Shown: positions 1 through 13,067, numbered from the stretch's first letter. The stretch is DNA of 64,000 nucleotides from Zarea fungicola (GCA_900169235.1 FWCC01000079.1:124001-188000), one strand, 5' to 3'. Notes: generated by a model from the letters alone, not told the origin. Made by a program: numbers and translations.

Positions 1-1
1 C

Positions 2-145
2 GGCTGGTCTGAGGATCACACATACAGTTACCACATGTATGAAATCAACGGTAACACATGCCAGCCATGTGAAACTGCCTATAATGGCATTGTCTGCGAT
101 GCTGTCACTGTCGGCCGCAATTACACGTCGAAGGGCCTCGTATGA
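2..145 (+). CDS. 3' end of an unidentified protein gene (partial)
   Basis: An open frame enters from the left edge and runs 47 codons to a TGA at 143-145. Codons end mostly in C (GGC, CAC, TAC, AAC, GTC), as in the recognised genes here and unlike the flanking DNA. The visible tail is rich in Tyr, Asn, Thr and Gly and holds three cysteines (around codons 20, 23 and 32, spaced C-x2-C-x8-C) plus an Asn-Tyr-Thr sequon near the end, which would suit a secreted, disulphide-bonded protein. No family is recognised, and the upstream exons lie outside the window. It could be a chance open frame, but the codon bias argues for a real terminal exon. Confidence 0.5.
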   Translation, partial: GWSEDHTYSYHMYEINGNTCQPCETAYNGIVCDAVTVGRNYTSKGLV

Positions 146-896
146 GGAGAACAATACGTCGCGCACTACTTACTGCTAGAGATGACGAAAAGAAAGAGCC
201 AAAATATTTTGCAATATTTTGATTTAAAAAAAACTCGATGACATGTATCCTGAAAATCAGGGGAAAGCAATGCCACATGATTAAAGAAAGCCATAAACCT
301 ATACCAACTCCGGCCTCCGCCTTTCAGGTCACTTTCATTGAGACTGAAAGTAGTAAACCTGCAAAAAAAATTAAATTTTTTGAACCGGACCTTATCACAT
401 AAAACCTCGACAGTCGTCATAGTGCCCGCTCGATTCATGCCTGACAAAATAATAAACGGACTGACCCCTCCAAAAGAGCAGCCGCAGTGCCACCTGCTTT
501 TGTATTCGGAGCAATAGGAAGCTGTACAGTACTTACAGACTTGTTTGAAGGACCATCATGATTGCTGGCCGTTATGCCACATAGCTAAGCTTTAAAAGTA
601 GTGTTGTGTTGTCCTCTGGTGAGAAAGGATCTACGCTCGAATTTCTCTCTTCAACTGAGCAAATGCCCTGCTTAGAATAGCAACTGGCTCGGCATACACA
701 TGTGCAGTGCATGAGGTGTAGTTGTCTGTCTCCCTAGGCATCCGTCGCTCTCGCTTTAAAAGTACAGGCGTCTCTCAGCAGCAACAACTGCAGCAGAGCA
801 ATAGAACACACGTAGTTAGTGATCACGGAGCAATCCTACAGAGCATAAATTCGGATTAATATATTCAAAATCTTTTATACAATCATAAAATTTACA
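146..896. other. intergenic, tail-to-tail
   Basis: This lies between the partial + strand gene and the - strand zinc-cluster gene, so it holds the two 3' ends. It is AT-rich in places (around 180-240 and 360-400). No coding frame, RNA gene or repeat is supported. Confidence 0.6.
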
Positions 897-3024
897 TCAT
901 GTGATAAAATCGGTACCCAAGAAGGTACGTCTCCGAATCTCCGCCTCCTTGACAATATCTGCGGCCAAGTTGATACTCGGTGAGAGGATGGCATAGTGAC
1001 CAAGCTCGTCAATGATGTCTTGAATAATCTTATCGAGAGCATGTCTATCCGGAACCAGGTCCAATACAAGTCCTTGGAGAGCTGGAGACATTGTCGCACC
1101 CATGATGAGCAAAGACTGTGATGCCATGGAAAGCGCTCCTTGCCATGTATATGGCATATGTCCAGCATGACTAGGTAATGACCGGTCAGCAAACGCCAGT
1201 TATAGAAACAGAAGGGCGATACAGAGTGCAAAGGAACGAATCTCAAACTTACTGCTCAGATATATGCTCCAGCTGTCTTACCGAGGCATCTAGACACTTT
1301 TGACAGCCCTCCCTAACGACGGGTTCCAAAATAGCCTGTGAATCTTGGAGAACACAGTGTATATAGGGTCGATAGATGATGACCTTGCACGCATAGTATC
1401 GCAGTTTCAAAACCGTCTGCACGGGGTCCTGCAATGGAACCCGTGCAAAGGAAAACTGAAGCGGCGCCGGTAGTCCCTCGTACCACTGCGTGAGCTGATA
1501 GTCAAGCTCTGTCACAATGGGCTCCAAGTTACTCGTCTTGGCAAAGGCATCCTCCGAGTAAAGGAGCTGACTGACCCTATTCAGTAGCCTCCGCAACGCA
1601 ATCTCGGCCAAAAAGTACCAGAGATCATCTGTGCCGACAGGGTCCTGCTCATCCCTTTCGAACCCACCCGGTAACCCAACCTGCTCCTCAAACTGAGCGA
1701 CACCAGAGTGCGGCAGGTCAAGTTCTGCCAGTAAATCACTCTCAAACAGAAGCGTGTTCCAGTAGATGCGCTCCACCAGCTCCTTTTCGCCCGGGGGGAT
1801 GCGGCTCGGCGCCATGAGCAGCAGCTGGAGCTTTGCGCTCGCGCTGCCCAGGAGACTCCACGCCTCCAGCGGCCGGGCCAGGTAGAACAGGTACGCCGCA
1901 GCCAGCATGTGGCACTGCGCGGCGACGGCCGTATTCGCCGTGAGCATGCCGGGGAGAAGCGACCAGGCAGCAGTAAAGTACTGCAGACCGGGCGAGTCCA
2001 CGCCCTGCGGAAGGCTTGCTATACGTCCGCTGAGGCTGGCCTGGCCTAGCGCGAGCACCAAAAGCACGATGCAGCTTTCTGGTCCCTCGCGGAACCCATT
2101 TGATAATGCCGAGCGATATTGCGCCTTCCAGGTGTACGGATTCACACACGCATACCAGACATTGACTTTGCCAAAGTAGGCCTCGACGTATGCTTGTGTG
2201 TTGGATAGGTCGACGGCGGGTGTCTTGGCGAGAGAATGCAACGGCTCACGCTCCATTTCAAGCTGAACTAGTATTTGCGGATCGTACTGCCGAGGCACCA
2301 AGTCTCGGATGAGTGGCCACTGCAGGAGATGAAAGGCTGCATTGGTATGGCATTTGGGCATAGTGGATATGTTTGTACCTCCACCAGTACCAGGCCCCCA
2401 TGTCCCCAGACCGCCGTTGAGGATAATGGGCACCGTCGTAGTACCGACGGTGCTTGATGTCGCAAAATTGCTACTGGGGCTGATTACTGCTGCCACACTG
2501 CTGATGACGGGAGAACGTTGTGGAGGGGGATTGGCAATGGCGGCGGTCTGACCTTGCTGTGACAGGTTCAGTTGGAGCATGCTCTCTATGCGGTCAAGCT
2601 GCTCTATGATCATCTTGTCGCCGGCGTCGAGCTTCACACCAGGCTCGCGATAGACGCAGTTGGCGCCCAGTTCGGCACAGAGTTTGCATTTTGGTCTGTT
2701 GCCATCACAGCGAGATTTCCGCGACCGGCAAACTTCACACTAGACTTCACATTAGCATGCGTATCTATAGAGAGACGCACAGCCTGGTAACGAGCGTGTG
2801 CCCCGATTTCAACATACCGCAATGGTAGCCCTGCGCCGTGGATAATCAACCACTCCATCATCAAATCTCCGCTTCAACGAATTCAAGCCAGATCCTTGGT
2901 CTACATCCTCGTCTTCCGCCTCGAGCAGGCTCTGAGAGCTGGCGTCTGGGGGCGATTGGTTGGATGCTAAAGACGAGACATGTGCAGCTCTTCCACTCGC
3001 CTTGCTCCTTGATTTTGAGACCAT
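897..3024 (-). CDS. Zn2Cys6 (C6 zinc cluster) fungal transcription factor
   Basis: Predicted nuclear DNA-binding regulator of 655 residues. Three exons: 3024-2818, 2739-1253 and 1170-897. Intron 2740-2817 has donor GTATGT, branch GCTAAT and acceptor CTAG; intron 1171-1252 has donor GTAAGT and acceptor CTAG. Splicing the first intron creates the zinc cluster at about residues 70-97: two cysteines two residues apart, a basic loop RSRKSR, Cys, then CDGNRPKCKLC and a last Cys six residues on. That is the C-x2-C-x6-C-x6-C-x2-C-x6-C pattern, and its first Cys is the first codon of exon 2. A short coiled-coil-like stretch (EQLDRIESMLQLN) follows, then a Ser/Thr/Gly-rich linker and a helical region resembling the fungal-specific transcription factor domain. 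The target pathway cannot be told from sequence. The neighbouring lactonase gene is on the same strand, 758 bp upstream of the start. Confidence 0.88.
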
Positions 3025-3782
3025 AGCTTCCCAAGTGTCTCCCGCAAAGTGCCTTTTGCGGAACGTAACCGTATGAGTTGCCGTGCTTCTCTGCAGCGGA
3101 TCCGGCTGTAGACTAAATGGGAAAGCTGGAGCTTAGTTTTTTTCGCCGTGGAAATAATTATTAAAAAGCATAATAAAATGCTTCTCTCCCAAAAATCAGC
3201 ATCCTCAATGACTTGCACTTGCGACTTTGGATACACACATTCCCACGGAGCGCCCCAAAGTCGCGACAACAGCTGCGTGGAGCGGAGCGGGTTCACGGGA
3301 AGCGCTGATGCTGAGGCTTGAAAACACGCAAGTTGGGACGAGTTTTGGATGGTATTGCTGCAGATGTCTCGGTTGACCCGGTTCAATGCGCTGATGCTTT
3401 CGGAAGTTGCTGTGGGATGTTTGGCTGACAATTCAAAACCAGTCGCCTGTCGCGAAGGTGGGTCGGGCTTGCACATCGTGGAGCTGAACTGTGAAGCTAC
3501 TCTCTTTCTCCTTAATATAATTCCTCTGCTGATATGAGCCGTGAATATAAGCCAACCTCAAACCAGTACAACGAGGAGCAAAAAGAAGGGGCAAAAAGCA
3601 GAGCTATGAGTCAAATACAAAGCATGTATCAAACAGATGTCACTTCAGCTACTCTTTTTTTTTTTTTAAGTTATGTAAGAAGATTATCTATGTACTTGAA
3701 GCTTATATGTACGCTCATATCTAGCGCTCAACAATATAAAACAGCGCTGGCCTCTTTTATTTACTCGAACGACAAATTCCAT
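3025..3782 (-). promoter_or_regulatory. upstream region of the zinc-cluster gene and 3' region of the lactonase gene
   Basis: This holds the presumed promoter of the zinc-cluster gene and the 3' end of the lactonase gene. A T13 tract sits near 3655. No conserved coding frame is visible. Confidence 0.4.
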
Positions 3783-5119
3783 TTACTCATCAAAAATGAC
3801 AGAGGTAATTTGACCCTCAATGTTGGCAAAAGATTCAAAGTCGCCGAGCTTTCCAGTGTTCGGGTCACGCTTGATAACGACAACACGGCCGTCGCTCTGC
3901 ATGCCGACGGCAACCTTGGTGCCGGCCTTGTTGACGGAGAACTGGCGAGGGAAGCGGCCACCGGCGGGAATATCCTGGAGAAGAGTGAGCTTTCCTGTGT
4001 TGGCGTCGATGGAGAAGTTGATGATGGAATCAGAGTCAATCGTCTGGGACTTGTCGTCAAAGCTGGGGATGTGATAGATGTTTTCGCGGCGGGATGAAGC
4101 GATGAGGAATCTATGATCGGACTATTTGTTCATTTCATGTTAGTCTAATTTTTTTGTCCAGCACTTTTTTCTTCCTCAAAACTACGTACCGATACAACAA
4201 CTTCAGAAGCAGCAGCGTTGGCGGGAACAGGCTTGCCCTCGCCATGCGCGCCAATGGAAAAAATTTGCTTCAGGTTGATGGTATTACCGCCGTAGGTGAC
4301 ATCATAACCGACAATGGTGTTGCCGAGTTCGGTAATGAGGTACATGAAGGTCTTAGCTCCGCGAACGGCAAAGGCAACGTGGCGTGGTCCACTGCCAGAC
4401 GCGGCCTTTACGGCAGGCAGGGCCTTTGTCTTGAGCGTGTTGGCGTCAAAGGAGAAGAGGCGGATGAGATCGCTACCGAGGTCCGGAACGATGAGGTACT
4501 TCCCCGTAGGGTCGAGGACGGCCTCATGTGGGTGCGGCGCGTTTTGCTGCGGATTGGGGCCGGGCCCTTCGGTGAAGGTGATTGTCTCAATGTTCTTCAT
4601 GCTGGCGGGGTTGCTGACGTCCCATGTGCTAAAAGTAGAGCTGCCACTATACGAGGGAAGGGAAGGTTACATATGTTAGCCTGATAAAGGAGTCACGGTT
4701 CAGAAAAAGCAACTGCTACTAGGCTGGGAAACGTACTAATGAGCCATGGCAAACCCCTTCCCGTTCTTGCCGTAGAAGACGCCGCTGACGGGACCACCAG
4801 CGGTGGTGACCTTGCCGAGCTGCGAGAGTGTGCCGTCGCTGTTGGTTCTGTACGAGGAGAGGGAGCCACCGGGTGTGGTGAGGCCCTCGTCAATGCAGAA
4901 TAGTTGGGCCTTGCAATGGTCCAGCGTCAGCCAAGACGGGCTTGTGGTACAGCCGTTGTTGGTGGCAACCACTTTCATGGCCGGATACTTCCCACCGGTG
5001 GGCGACGTGGACGTCATGTTGAGGGTGGTCAGGGTGCCCGAATATGAGGTGACATAGAGCAAGTTGGTGGCAGAAACACCGCCAGCCAGCAGCAACGCTG
5101 CGAGAGTGAAACGAGCCAT
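3783..5119 (-). CDS. secreted lactonase-family (YbhE-like) beta-propeller protein
   Basis: Predicted 392-residue secreted protein of the 7-bladed propeller lactonase family (relatives: 6-phosphogluconolactonase YbhE and carboxy-cis,cis-muconate cyclase). Exons: 5119-4737, 4646-4190 and 4121-3783. Intron 4647-4736 uses GTACGT and TATAG; intron 4122-4189 uses GTACGT, branch GACTAAC and ATAG. The start is the ATG heading a signal peptide (MARFTLAALLLAGGVSA). Family features include NAPHPHEAVLDPTGKYLIVPDLG in the middle, a repeated blade pattern, and SDHRFLIASSR just after the second splice junction. Secretion argues against a classic cytosolic phosphogluconolactonase role; the substrate is unknown. 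The reading frame is continuous across both junctions. Confidence 0.86.
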
Positions 5120-7005
5120 TGTAGACAGAGAGGCGTCGCGGGGGTTTCTAGTTTGGCAATTCAATTGAGCAATTAAACGGAACCAAATGTTCAACTAGCA
5201 AACTGTTCTCTCGTGAAGATACACAGTTTATCGTAAGGGATTGAAAGGTGCGAGATCCACAGCATTATCATCGCATGGAGGCAGTACCCCAAGCTTATAA
5301 ACAAATCTCACCCACATGTGTTTCACCGGCACAACTCCAAAAATTTTGGGCCGAGACTAGTCGATCCATTGGCATGGTACATTTCTTACTCTTGACGAAA
5401 TAAAAGAGCTGATGTAACCAAGGCACCCTGGCCATTCGTAGGCTAGTCTCCGCGCTGGTCTTTGACTACCTAGTAACTAACCAACTAACGTATGTCTTGG
5501 ACTTGGGCGGAGGGGCAGGGGAACCATCATTCCTCCAACGTTACTCCATATATCAGATACAGTGACCCCCCCTATGTAGGCCTACGCCTACGGGAGGCTG
5601 CCCGCGGCTCCAGTTTCAAATCGAGTCTTTCCGTGCACAGAAAAGCCCACATTACCAAGCCAAGTGCCGGCATAACATGGAGAGAGGAGCCCACCCAGCA
5701 ATCATCAAAACCCCCTTGAGCTGGCTGATAAGTATCCCACACACATCTTGTCAACGAATATTACGAGTATTGATCATGGTGAGTGGCAGGAGCTTTTTGA
5801 TACGCGCAGGATGTACATACCCCGTATCAGTACTCAAGGCGCAATGCACCCCCACGAAAGCAGGGGGATGGACGCGGGTGCACGGGACCAGCTGCCTGTA
5901 ATTAACTGTGTAACTTACCCTAGCTTGATCATAATTGTAAGCCATATATCTACAATAAACTAGTTAGCTCTGGCCTTTTAGTTGCTTCATCATCCCCGTT
6001 CGGCTTTCAGTGCTTACAGGTGGATCAGAGGGTCCGCCCACATTATCTGGGGATATTCTGATTCTGCAACAGCACAAAATAACGAGCTTCCTCTTTGGTT
6101 TCATACGTGGGGGGTTCTACAAATGACCTTTACAAAGAGTCTTTATAGTCGAGTCGTGATGAACGAAGATGGAACCGGCTGTTGCGCGAACGATGATGAC
6201 CGACCAGCAAAACAGTTAAGAGCGTAGCATAACTGCTCTAGGCCCTATCGCCTTGTGTAATCCTTGTTGCTGGCCGCTCTGTAACGCTTGACAGTTCATG
6301 CAGTGGGCGATCCTTGGCAACAAATATAAATGCCTCGCGCAGCATAAACCCTGCTCGTAGTCTGCCCAGTTTTCGCCAAGCAAGCGCGCGCTGGTCCGTT
6401 TTAACGTAGCATGCTAGAATTTACCTGCCACTCACTCATCAGCTCTCTATTTTTATGTCTCGATAATTTGTCTCTTCGTTGGACTTGGCAAATGGATATC
6501 GGCCCTTCACAATGTGGACACACCCACAATATAACTCACGCGATTCTACTGCAAGGTCAGCACTACAATGAACGGCTGTGTAGTTACCTCTTCCTTGCTC
6601 TTCAATGGCATTTTCGGCAGCCGATATCCTTACAACCCCGACATTCGGCAGAGATCCCAGGGCCAGGCGACGGGGGGACGGGTGTCCGGTGCCGTTGCTA
6701 CGTGGTACAGTCTCGCCGAACGCAACACCAATGTCGCATTTGTTCCCCCACATAATCGCCAATTGTGCCGTTTTGGACATCAAGATGCCCCCACTGATCG
6801 TACCTCATCTTGAACACGGACAACGGCGCTCACTGAATGAGTTGACCTACGATGCAAGGTAGGTCTTGCTGACGCGCACTCATGTTAATTCTTTCTGGGT
6901 ATTTTATGCTTCATAAACCATTTCAACTCTTGTATTCTTCCTTTAATTGTGCCCCAAACTCCGTGCTCTATGTACGTTTTTGCGCCTGACCTCCCGTTGT
7001 CCCGC
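5120..7005. other. intergenic, no supported gene
   Basis: This 1.9-kb stretch separates the lactonase start from the CHO2 stop. A TATAA-like box read on the - strand (about 5293-5300) is a possible lactonase promoter element. Short open frames are present, but none shows codon bias, splice-linked extensions or a recognisable domain. Confidence 0.5.
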
Positions 7006-10000
7006 TTACCCAATTGGGGTCGTTGTTCCTCTTGATCGCGACAGGCTGTAGGGTGCCTGAAAAGTGATTGTTAGCAAGGAAAGAATAAAAAAGAAGAAGC
7101 GAAATTCGCGCTCAATCAAAGTTCTTCTACTTACCAATACTTGTTTTGCGTTGCAAATCCTCCAAGCCAGCTTGCGCACATTGCGGTCTGCCAGAACGAC
7201 AGCTGGTGCAAATTCAATGCCAAACATTTCCCGCACTGCATAGACAATCCTCTTTGCATATTTTCCATCCCTTTCAACATGGCTGCCAAATACCTCGGTT
7301 TCATCCTTTGGCGCAATCTCAGGATCACGGTCTAAGCAATTGCGGATTACGGGTAGCAGAATCGACTCAATGGCTGCGGCGTACATGCCTTTGGCATCTA
7401 CATCCACATCGTCCTCCTCAAATTTGCCCAGTGCAATTTCGAAGGGCTCTGAAACTGCCATAACTTTGTGGTTGCCGTCGTGGTGGTAGCGGAACTCGAA
7501 AACGCCCTGCGTCCACCACAGTTTATCGCCCTCAAAAACAACTTCACCACCGACAACGCCAGATTCATTGTCTTCATCCGAAATTTTATGCTCCGCAACA
7601 ACAATATTGGTGTCCAAGGTGGGGTTGTCATAGCTTCGTGCATTAGTAGGCACCCAACGGCCCAAGGTTGATACCTCGGTCTTTTCTCTGGATCGATTGT
7701 CGCTGACCATGTACAACCCAATCCAGTCTTTCTTGCTGTGTCTCGCTGGAGCAGTCCATGTCACCCTCAGAGGAGAGCCGTATTCGAATGTCATAGTCTT
7801 CACATCCTTGGGGAATCTGCCGCTGAGACCTTCTTTTCCAGTTGCGCGTTCGCGCAGGGAAGTCAGGGTTGACGACTGCCCGTTCACCTTGAGAGAGAAT
7901 AGTTTCGGATCAAGGCCCTCGACGTCGGAGGTGATGCGGGTAAGGGTCAGTCGGGCCGGCGCAATGTTGAAAATAGCAGAAGTGTCACGGACAATCGTCT
8001 TGACGCCAGAAGCAAACTTGGGCCGAGCTGTATCGATAAAGTCCTCGACAAATTGGGTAGTCTCGTCCAGAACCTTATCCATGCTTTCTTGTAGCGTCTT
8101 TACAGGCGGCGGTAACGCGCGCTTTATGAATTTGGTTAGGCCTGCTTCATCTCGTAGGCCTCTGCCGTAGATCTTTTGCATGTGCGGCCGCTCAACGTAT
8201 GAGATGAACCAAATCGTCATCAATTGGGAAGCAAGAGCCATGAGGAAGATTGACGGCGTCCAGGTGATGAGTGCAGCGCCCCAAAGTCCAGCAATACCAA
8301 AGACGCGATCGGGGTTATTGACAAACCGATAAATGGAAGTATAGGTAAGCTTGGCATGTTGATCAAAAAAGTAGTCACCGCAGAACCATCCAAACTCGCC
8401 TAGAGACTCGTACACACTAAAAGCAGTCCAAAGCTGGAGTGCAATTAGACCAGCGCCCATCACATGTTTGAGTAGCACCAGACCGTAAGCCCAGTCTGCA
8501 GGGACAGAGTATAACTTCCAGCAAGCGGCAATAAATGAGGCATTGGCCATAATCAGGCTGATATGATGCATACCCTTCCACTGGCGCCAAGCTTCTTGGG
8601 CAGTCTCACCGTATTTGAGAAAGTGGCGTGTCCACATTTTTGATCTAGACTGCTTGTCAAGTATCAAACCGAGTCCGAGATGATACCAGATGCGCCAGAG
8701 CAAGGCGTGACCGACAAACATAGCCCGCCAAAATGGGGTTGAGGGCGTCGCGAGCACCAGAGTCGCCACATATGCAGGCATCAAAACCACTGCGCAATCG
8801 GGCACACGGAACAGATCCATGTTGCCGAGTCCCACAAGACTATGCACTGTCTCTGGGGAATCTTTTTGTGAAAGGCTGGTAGAACCATCGCCAGATGGAA
8901 TCGGTGTAGATTGTCCGGGTGTGTGCGTGGCGCTTGAGGCTTCCAGCTGAGTCAAGGTGTTACGCGGTGGCGGTGGATTGTACGTCTTTTCAATATGAGG
9001 ATTCTCGACGGCAACAAGGAAGGCGAATTGGGCAGCATGAGCGGCGATAGAGATGAAGAGGACCTCATAACTGGCGGCCATCATCGAGATACCGTAGTAG
9101 CCAGCGTAGCCAATAGAGTACATTGGGTGAGGGGCCATCTCAAATACGCCATCGAAGGTAAGGTCTTGATCAATGAGATAGAAAAAGTCACCCCAGTACC
9201 AAGCAAAATCCTTTACAACTCTGTGTGCGTCTAGCTTCACCCATAGGTTGAAGCCAATTAGAGCAACACCGATAACCCATCGAGTAATGCCGACAAGAAC
9301 ATGTTCGGCATCTGGGGTGTGGCCGCAGACAATCGCAAAGAGACAATACGACGTAAAATCACACATGAGAATCAAATCTACGACCCGTCGGAAAACCAGC
9401 CAAGTATTGTACTCGATGGGCGCCTTTTCAAAATCGTAGTCTTCCGGGATTTTTGCCTCCAACTCGCTCTTCAACAGACTGTACAGCCAAGGTCGCGGGT
9501 TCCTCCCAGTCTTGGGATCTTCGAAGAGTTTCCAGCGTATGGCGAGAGTGACGAGGCGGTTATAGTTAGATTGGATATGGAGCAGCACGCCGATTCCCAC
9601 ATTGTAGCATGTTCGCCAGAACAAGAAGATGAGGGCAAAGACGGGCTTCTTGTAACCGGCGGGCAGTAAGTAGGCGGCTACGATGTGAAGAGCGAGAATG
9701 GAGATGACGACGACATCAGAGAGATTCTTGGGTTGGCGAGGGTCGAGAAGTTGAGAGACCATGTCGTGAGTCGTGGGAACTACGAAGACTGCAATTATGT
9801 GATTAGCCCAGGCGGAGCCATCGTAGACAAGATGCACGGTTGCGCGCTGACGTACTGGTTCCATCGGGGGTTCTGCCATAGGTCTTTTTGAGCTTGACGT
9901 CGGCAGGATGCAAGTTAATTCCAGCGGGTGTAGACGGGCCGGTTGACTCTGCCGATACTGGCGGCTGTTGAGCGCCAGCATCGTCATGACGCGGTTGCCG

Positions 10001-10033
10001 CTTGCGCAGCTCGGGGGAAGCGGCGGCAGCCAT
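7006..10033 (-). CDS. cho2: phosphatidylethanolamine N-methyltransferase (CHO2/PEM1 type)
   Basis: ER membrane enzyme that transfers methyl from S-adenosylmethionine to phosphatidylethanolamine, the first step of the methylation route to phosphatidylcholine. Predicted 960 residues. Exons: 10033-9856, 9788-7135 and 7056-7006. Intron 9789-9855 (GTACGT, TTGCAG) joins [11 protein letters not shown] to [14 protein letters not shown], a conserved CHO2 N-terminal stretch. The protein has two tandem membrane methyltransferase halves. The first contains [17 protein letters not shown] followed by [15 protein letters not shown] (around residue 285), and the second contains [15 protein letters not shown] and [17 protein letters not shown] soluble C-terminal region with a beta-rich part (around [20 protein letters not shown]) follows. 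The last intron (7057-7134) is 78 bp and has no in-frame stop. The start [11 protein letters not shown] was chosen because an upstream in-frame ATG lacks homology-like sequence. Confidence 0.95.
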
Positions 10034-12048
10034 TGTGCGCAATTGGGGTTGAATCCAGAAGAGGACAATGTGCCAGCGCAAGTGGCAATGTAAATTAGAG
10101 CAGAGGAGTATTGCTGAGGTTGAATGGGCAAAGACTTTGGATAGTAAAGCGGGAGGCGAAGGAGGTGGTCTGAGTGGAACAGCCTTTGCTTTTAAACACG
10201 CCCTTTTTGCGTGGTATGAGATCGGGCATATGCTGGTGGGAGCCGCAAGGGAAGCAGAGCCGGGGCTGGCACCGTTTATCGCAACGTCACGGCTCCGCTG
10301 GATTGCACAGGTGCAGAAGTTAGCGTCAACAACCCTGGCCTGGCAGCTTCGGCTTAAAAATGGGCGGCCAGAACAAAGGATGAGAGAACAGACAGATATT
10401 GGTGATTCTCGTTCGCTAACAAACTCGGCCTGAGAAGGGTCGACTCGTGGGACTGGTAGTGAGTAAAGAATAATCGAAATCTATTGTATACTGAGCAATC
10501 AACAAGATGCTTGCTTAACTGTAATTCTGAGCCCTATCGAAATGTTGAAATTTGGCTTGTGCGTTTCGCGAGACCGACTACTGTAGCTTTCGCCTGGAGC
10601 AACTACAGATTGTTGGGCCACAGAGGGGCAAGTGAAAGTTGGTGGAGAATCTTGCCTGTACAGGCCATACTAGTCGAGGCAAGCACGGGGCTTGTGGAGA
10701 GCTGGCATGGTTCCCCGAGGACGCCCTAACCAGAAATACTTTGGTGGGTGGCTATTCCCTTTAATGGGACCAGAGCATTTTTACTTTTGAATATCCTCTG
10801 TACAAAGGAATACAAAAAGTCGTTGCAAGATATGCTTCTTCTAAAACAACCTTCCTGTGACATCCAACCGACACGGGAAGGAACACTGGCTAGACCTGCC
10901 TTCCTTGGCTCTACTACCTCAGTAGGGCAGCCACTTGGTAGCGGAGCCTCAGTACGCCGCCGTGGCCGCTAATGCCCGCTAAGTCTGCCACAAATGCACT
11001 GTAACCATGCTCCAGGATTCACTCCAGCAGACTGCTCGGACAATCAAGTAATGCGGGATGTGTTGAAGCCCGACAATAGGTATAGTGCATCAATATAAAA
11101 TATAGTGTCTCGTTTTATTACATATCGTCCCATCCACAGCAGCGTACCAGTGAACAGAATTGCGGCATTTATTTTGAGCGGGTACTGCCAAAATCCAGAG
11201 TCTGGCTGGGTGTTTCTATTCTGGCCGAAGACGAAGCCCGTGGCTTGACACAAATCTAAGGGCGACTTTTGCCATGCGACTGTCAGTGGCCGCGTGATGC
11301 CTCTCCTTTTTGGGACAGGCACGAAACACCTTCCGTAGTCGGGCTAGCTACCAACTGTTTATCCCCTGCAAGTTGTAATAATGGAATTCGAGAGAAGGTA
11401 ATTGCTACGTGGCGTCCATTCGAACCGCTATCCACCGCTCATACAGCAAGCCTCATGATAAGTTATTGACTCAGTGCTAACCGTGGCTTCTACTGGCAGC
11501 TCCAGGACATCTGGGAGTGTGTTCCAGCAGCAATACCACTACGAGTTCCACTAATAAACTGCAATTATTTGCATAACTGGTATTACAGCACCTTAAAATA
11601 ATCCGGTTATAAGCCCAGAGATCCGCACCAAAGGCTTGTTTCACATCAGCAGGTGAATTTTACACCAGGTGCTGATGTTCATGCCAATCAACCTTTGAGG
11701 TGGAACTACAACACCAACCCCCTGCTACATGTCCCTCTTTCACATGTCAATTACAGCAACCATTCAACAATTTTAGATATGAACTCCTCAACAATATTGA
11801 ACTGTGATTACAGAGTACTGTATGGTATTTTACAATATTGGTTGTTTACTTTAGTATACATCAAGCGGGGGCCAAATGTTACGCACGGCACGGTGTGGCG
11901 TGGCTACTAGCTCACCGGCTTGTTGTTTCCTTGGCTGCACAAGATCGAGCCAACACGTCCCATGGTAACCAATATTAAAGAGGTAAAGTCGTAAAGTCCA
12001 TTACTATGCCCCATAAACCTTCTAAAACTATCATGCAATAATTTACTT
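10034..12048. other. intergenic, CHO2 upstream region and eIF3g 3' region
   Basis: This 2-kb stretch contains the CHO2 promoter (right of 10033). The segment from about 11540 to 11870 is AT-rich and could be decayed repeat DNA, but no terminal repeats or coding remnants are visible. No gene is supported. Confidence 0.45.
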
Positions 12049-13067
12049 TTACTGGGCCTTCTTGGCAAATTCCACGCGCAGAATAAGATGCTTGAAACCA
12101 AATCCGTCCATCTTGTTGCACGCCTTGACAGCGTCTTCCCGATCGACATAGCTGATAAAGGCGAATCCCTTGGCCATGCCAGTCTCTCTGTCCTTGGCCA
12201 GGAATACACGTGTGACACGTCCAAAACGCTCGAACATGTCGCGCAGCTCGCTTTCCTCGGCCATTTCGGAAACCTGCAAACTCATTTGTTAGAGACACTT
12301 GGGCTGCCCAGGACACAGAGGCTGTACTCACGTTGGTAACACGAAGCGTCGCAAAGTCGTCTCTCTCGCCGTACTTTGAACCTCCCATGGCGCTGGCCGC
12401 GGCACCTCCTCCTCGGAGAGCAGGAGGAACGTAGGATCCCTTCTTGGCGCCAGCACCACCCGCACCAGCAGCCGCGGGCTCGTCACCCATACCGGCGGCA
12501 ACGTCGGCAGCGCCGTTCTCGCCGATGGGGGCCATGGTGTCCTTGTAGGGACATCTGGCTGTGAAATGCTCGCCGTTACAGATACGGCACTTGACCTTCT
12601 TGTCCTTTAGCTTATCCTTCATGGCTTGCGCGTTGGGGTCGGCGCTCTCGTCCTTGGCGTCCTTGCGCCAGCTGACGCTGGGTCGGAAGATCATGTTCTC
12701 GGCAATGGAGGTTGTGTCGGCGGCAGGGCCAGCGCCATCCTTCTCGCTGGCACCAAACTTGGCCCAAGATTTGCGGTCCGCAACGCGGGGGTTGACTTTC
12801 TCGGTGTGGGTAATGAAGCGGATGCGTCGCGTCGTCTTTACTTTTTGTCCTTCATCGTTGATGCGCCATGTGATGGTGGTCTTGGTGCCATCCTTGTTAG
12901 AGATTGTCTGGGGGGCGGGCAGCTCGGTGCTGGTCTCCTCGATATCATCATCGTCGGCCCAGTCGTGTCTGGAAATGGTGGGGTTAGTTGCTGCAGTTTT
13001 TCTCCGCGCCAAACTTGCTGGCGGCATGGGTGACTCACTTGGCCTTTGTGGGTGCCGTAGACGCCAT
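12049..13067 (-). CDS. tif35: translation initiation factor eIF3 subunit g (TIF35)
   Basis: Cytosolic subunit of eIF3, which helps 43S complexes scan and resume scanning. Predicted 296 residues. Exons: 13067-13039, 12968-12332 and 12273-12049. Intron 12969-13038 (GTGAGT, TTCCAG) joins [10 protein letters not shown] to [11 protein letters not shown]; intron 12274-12331 (GTGAGT, TTGCAG) falls inside the first strand of the RRM. Domain order: an acidic N-terminus, the eIF3g N-terminal domain with a zinc knuckle [13 protein letters not shown] (C-x2-C-x4-H-x4-C), an Ala/Gly-rich linker with [13 protein letters not shown], and a C-terminal RRM with RNP1 KGFAFISY. Length and layout match the family. 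Long open frames on the opposite strand are codon-bias shadows. Confidence 0.95.
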
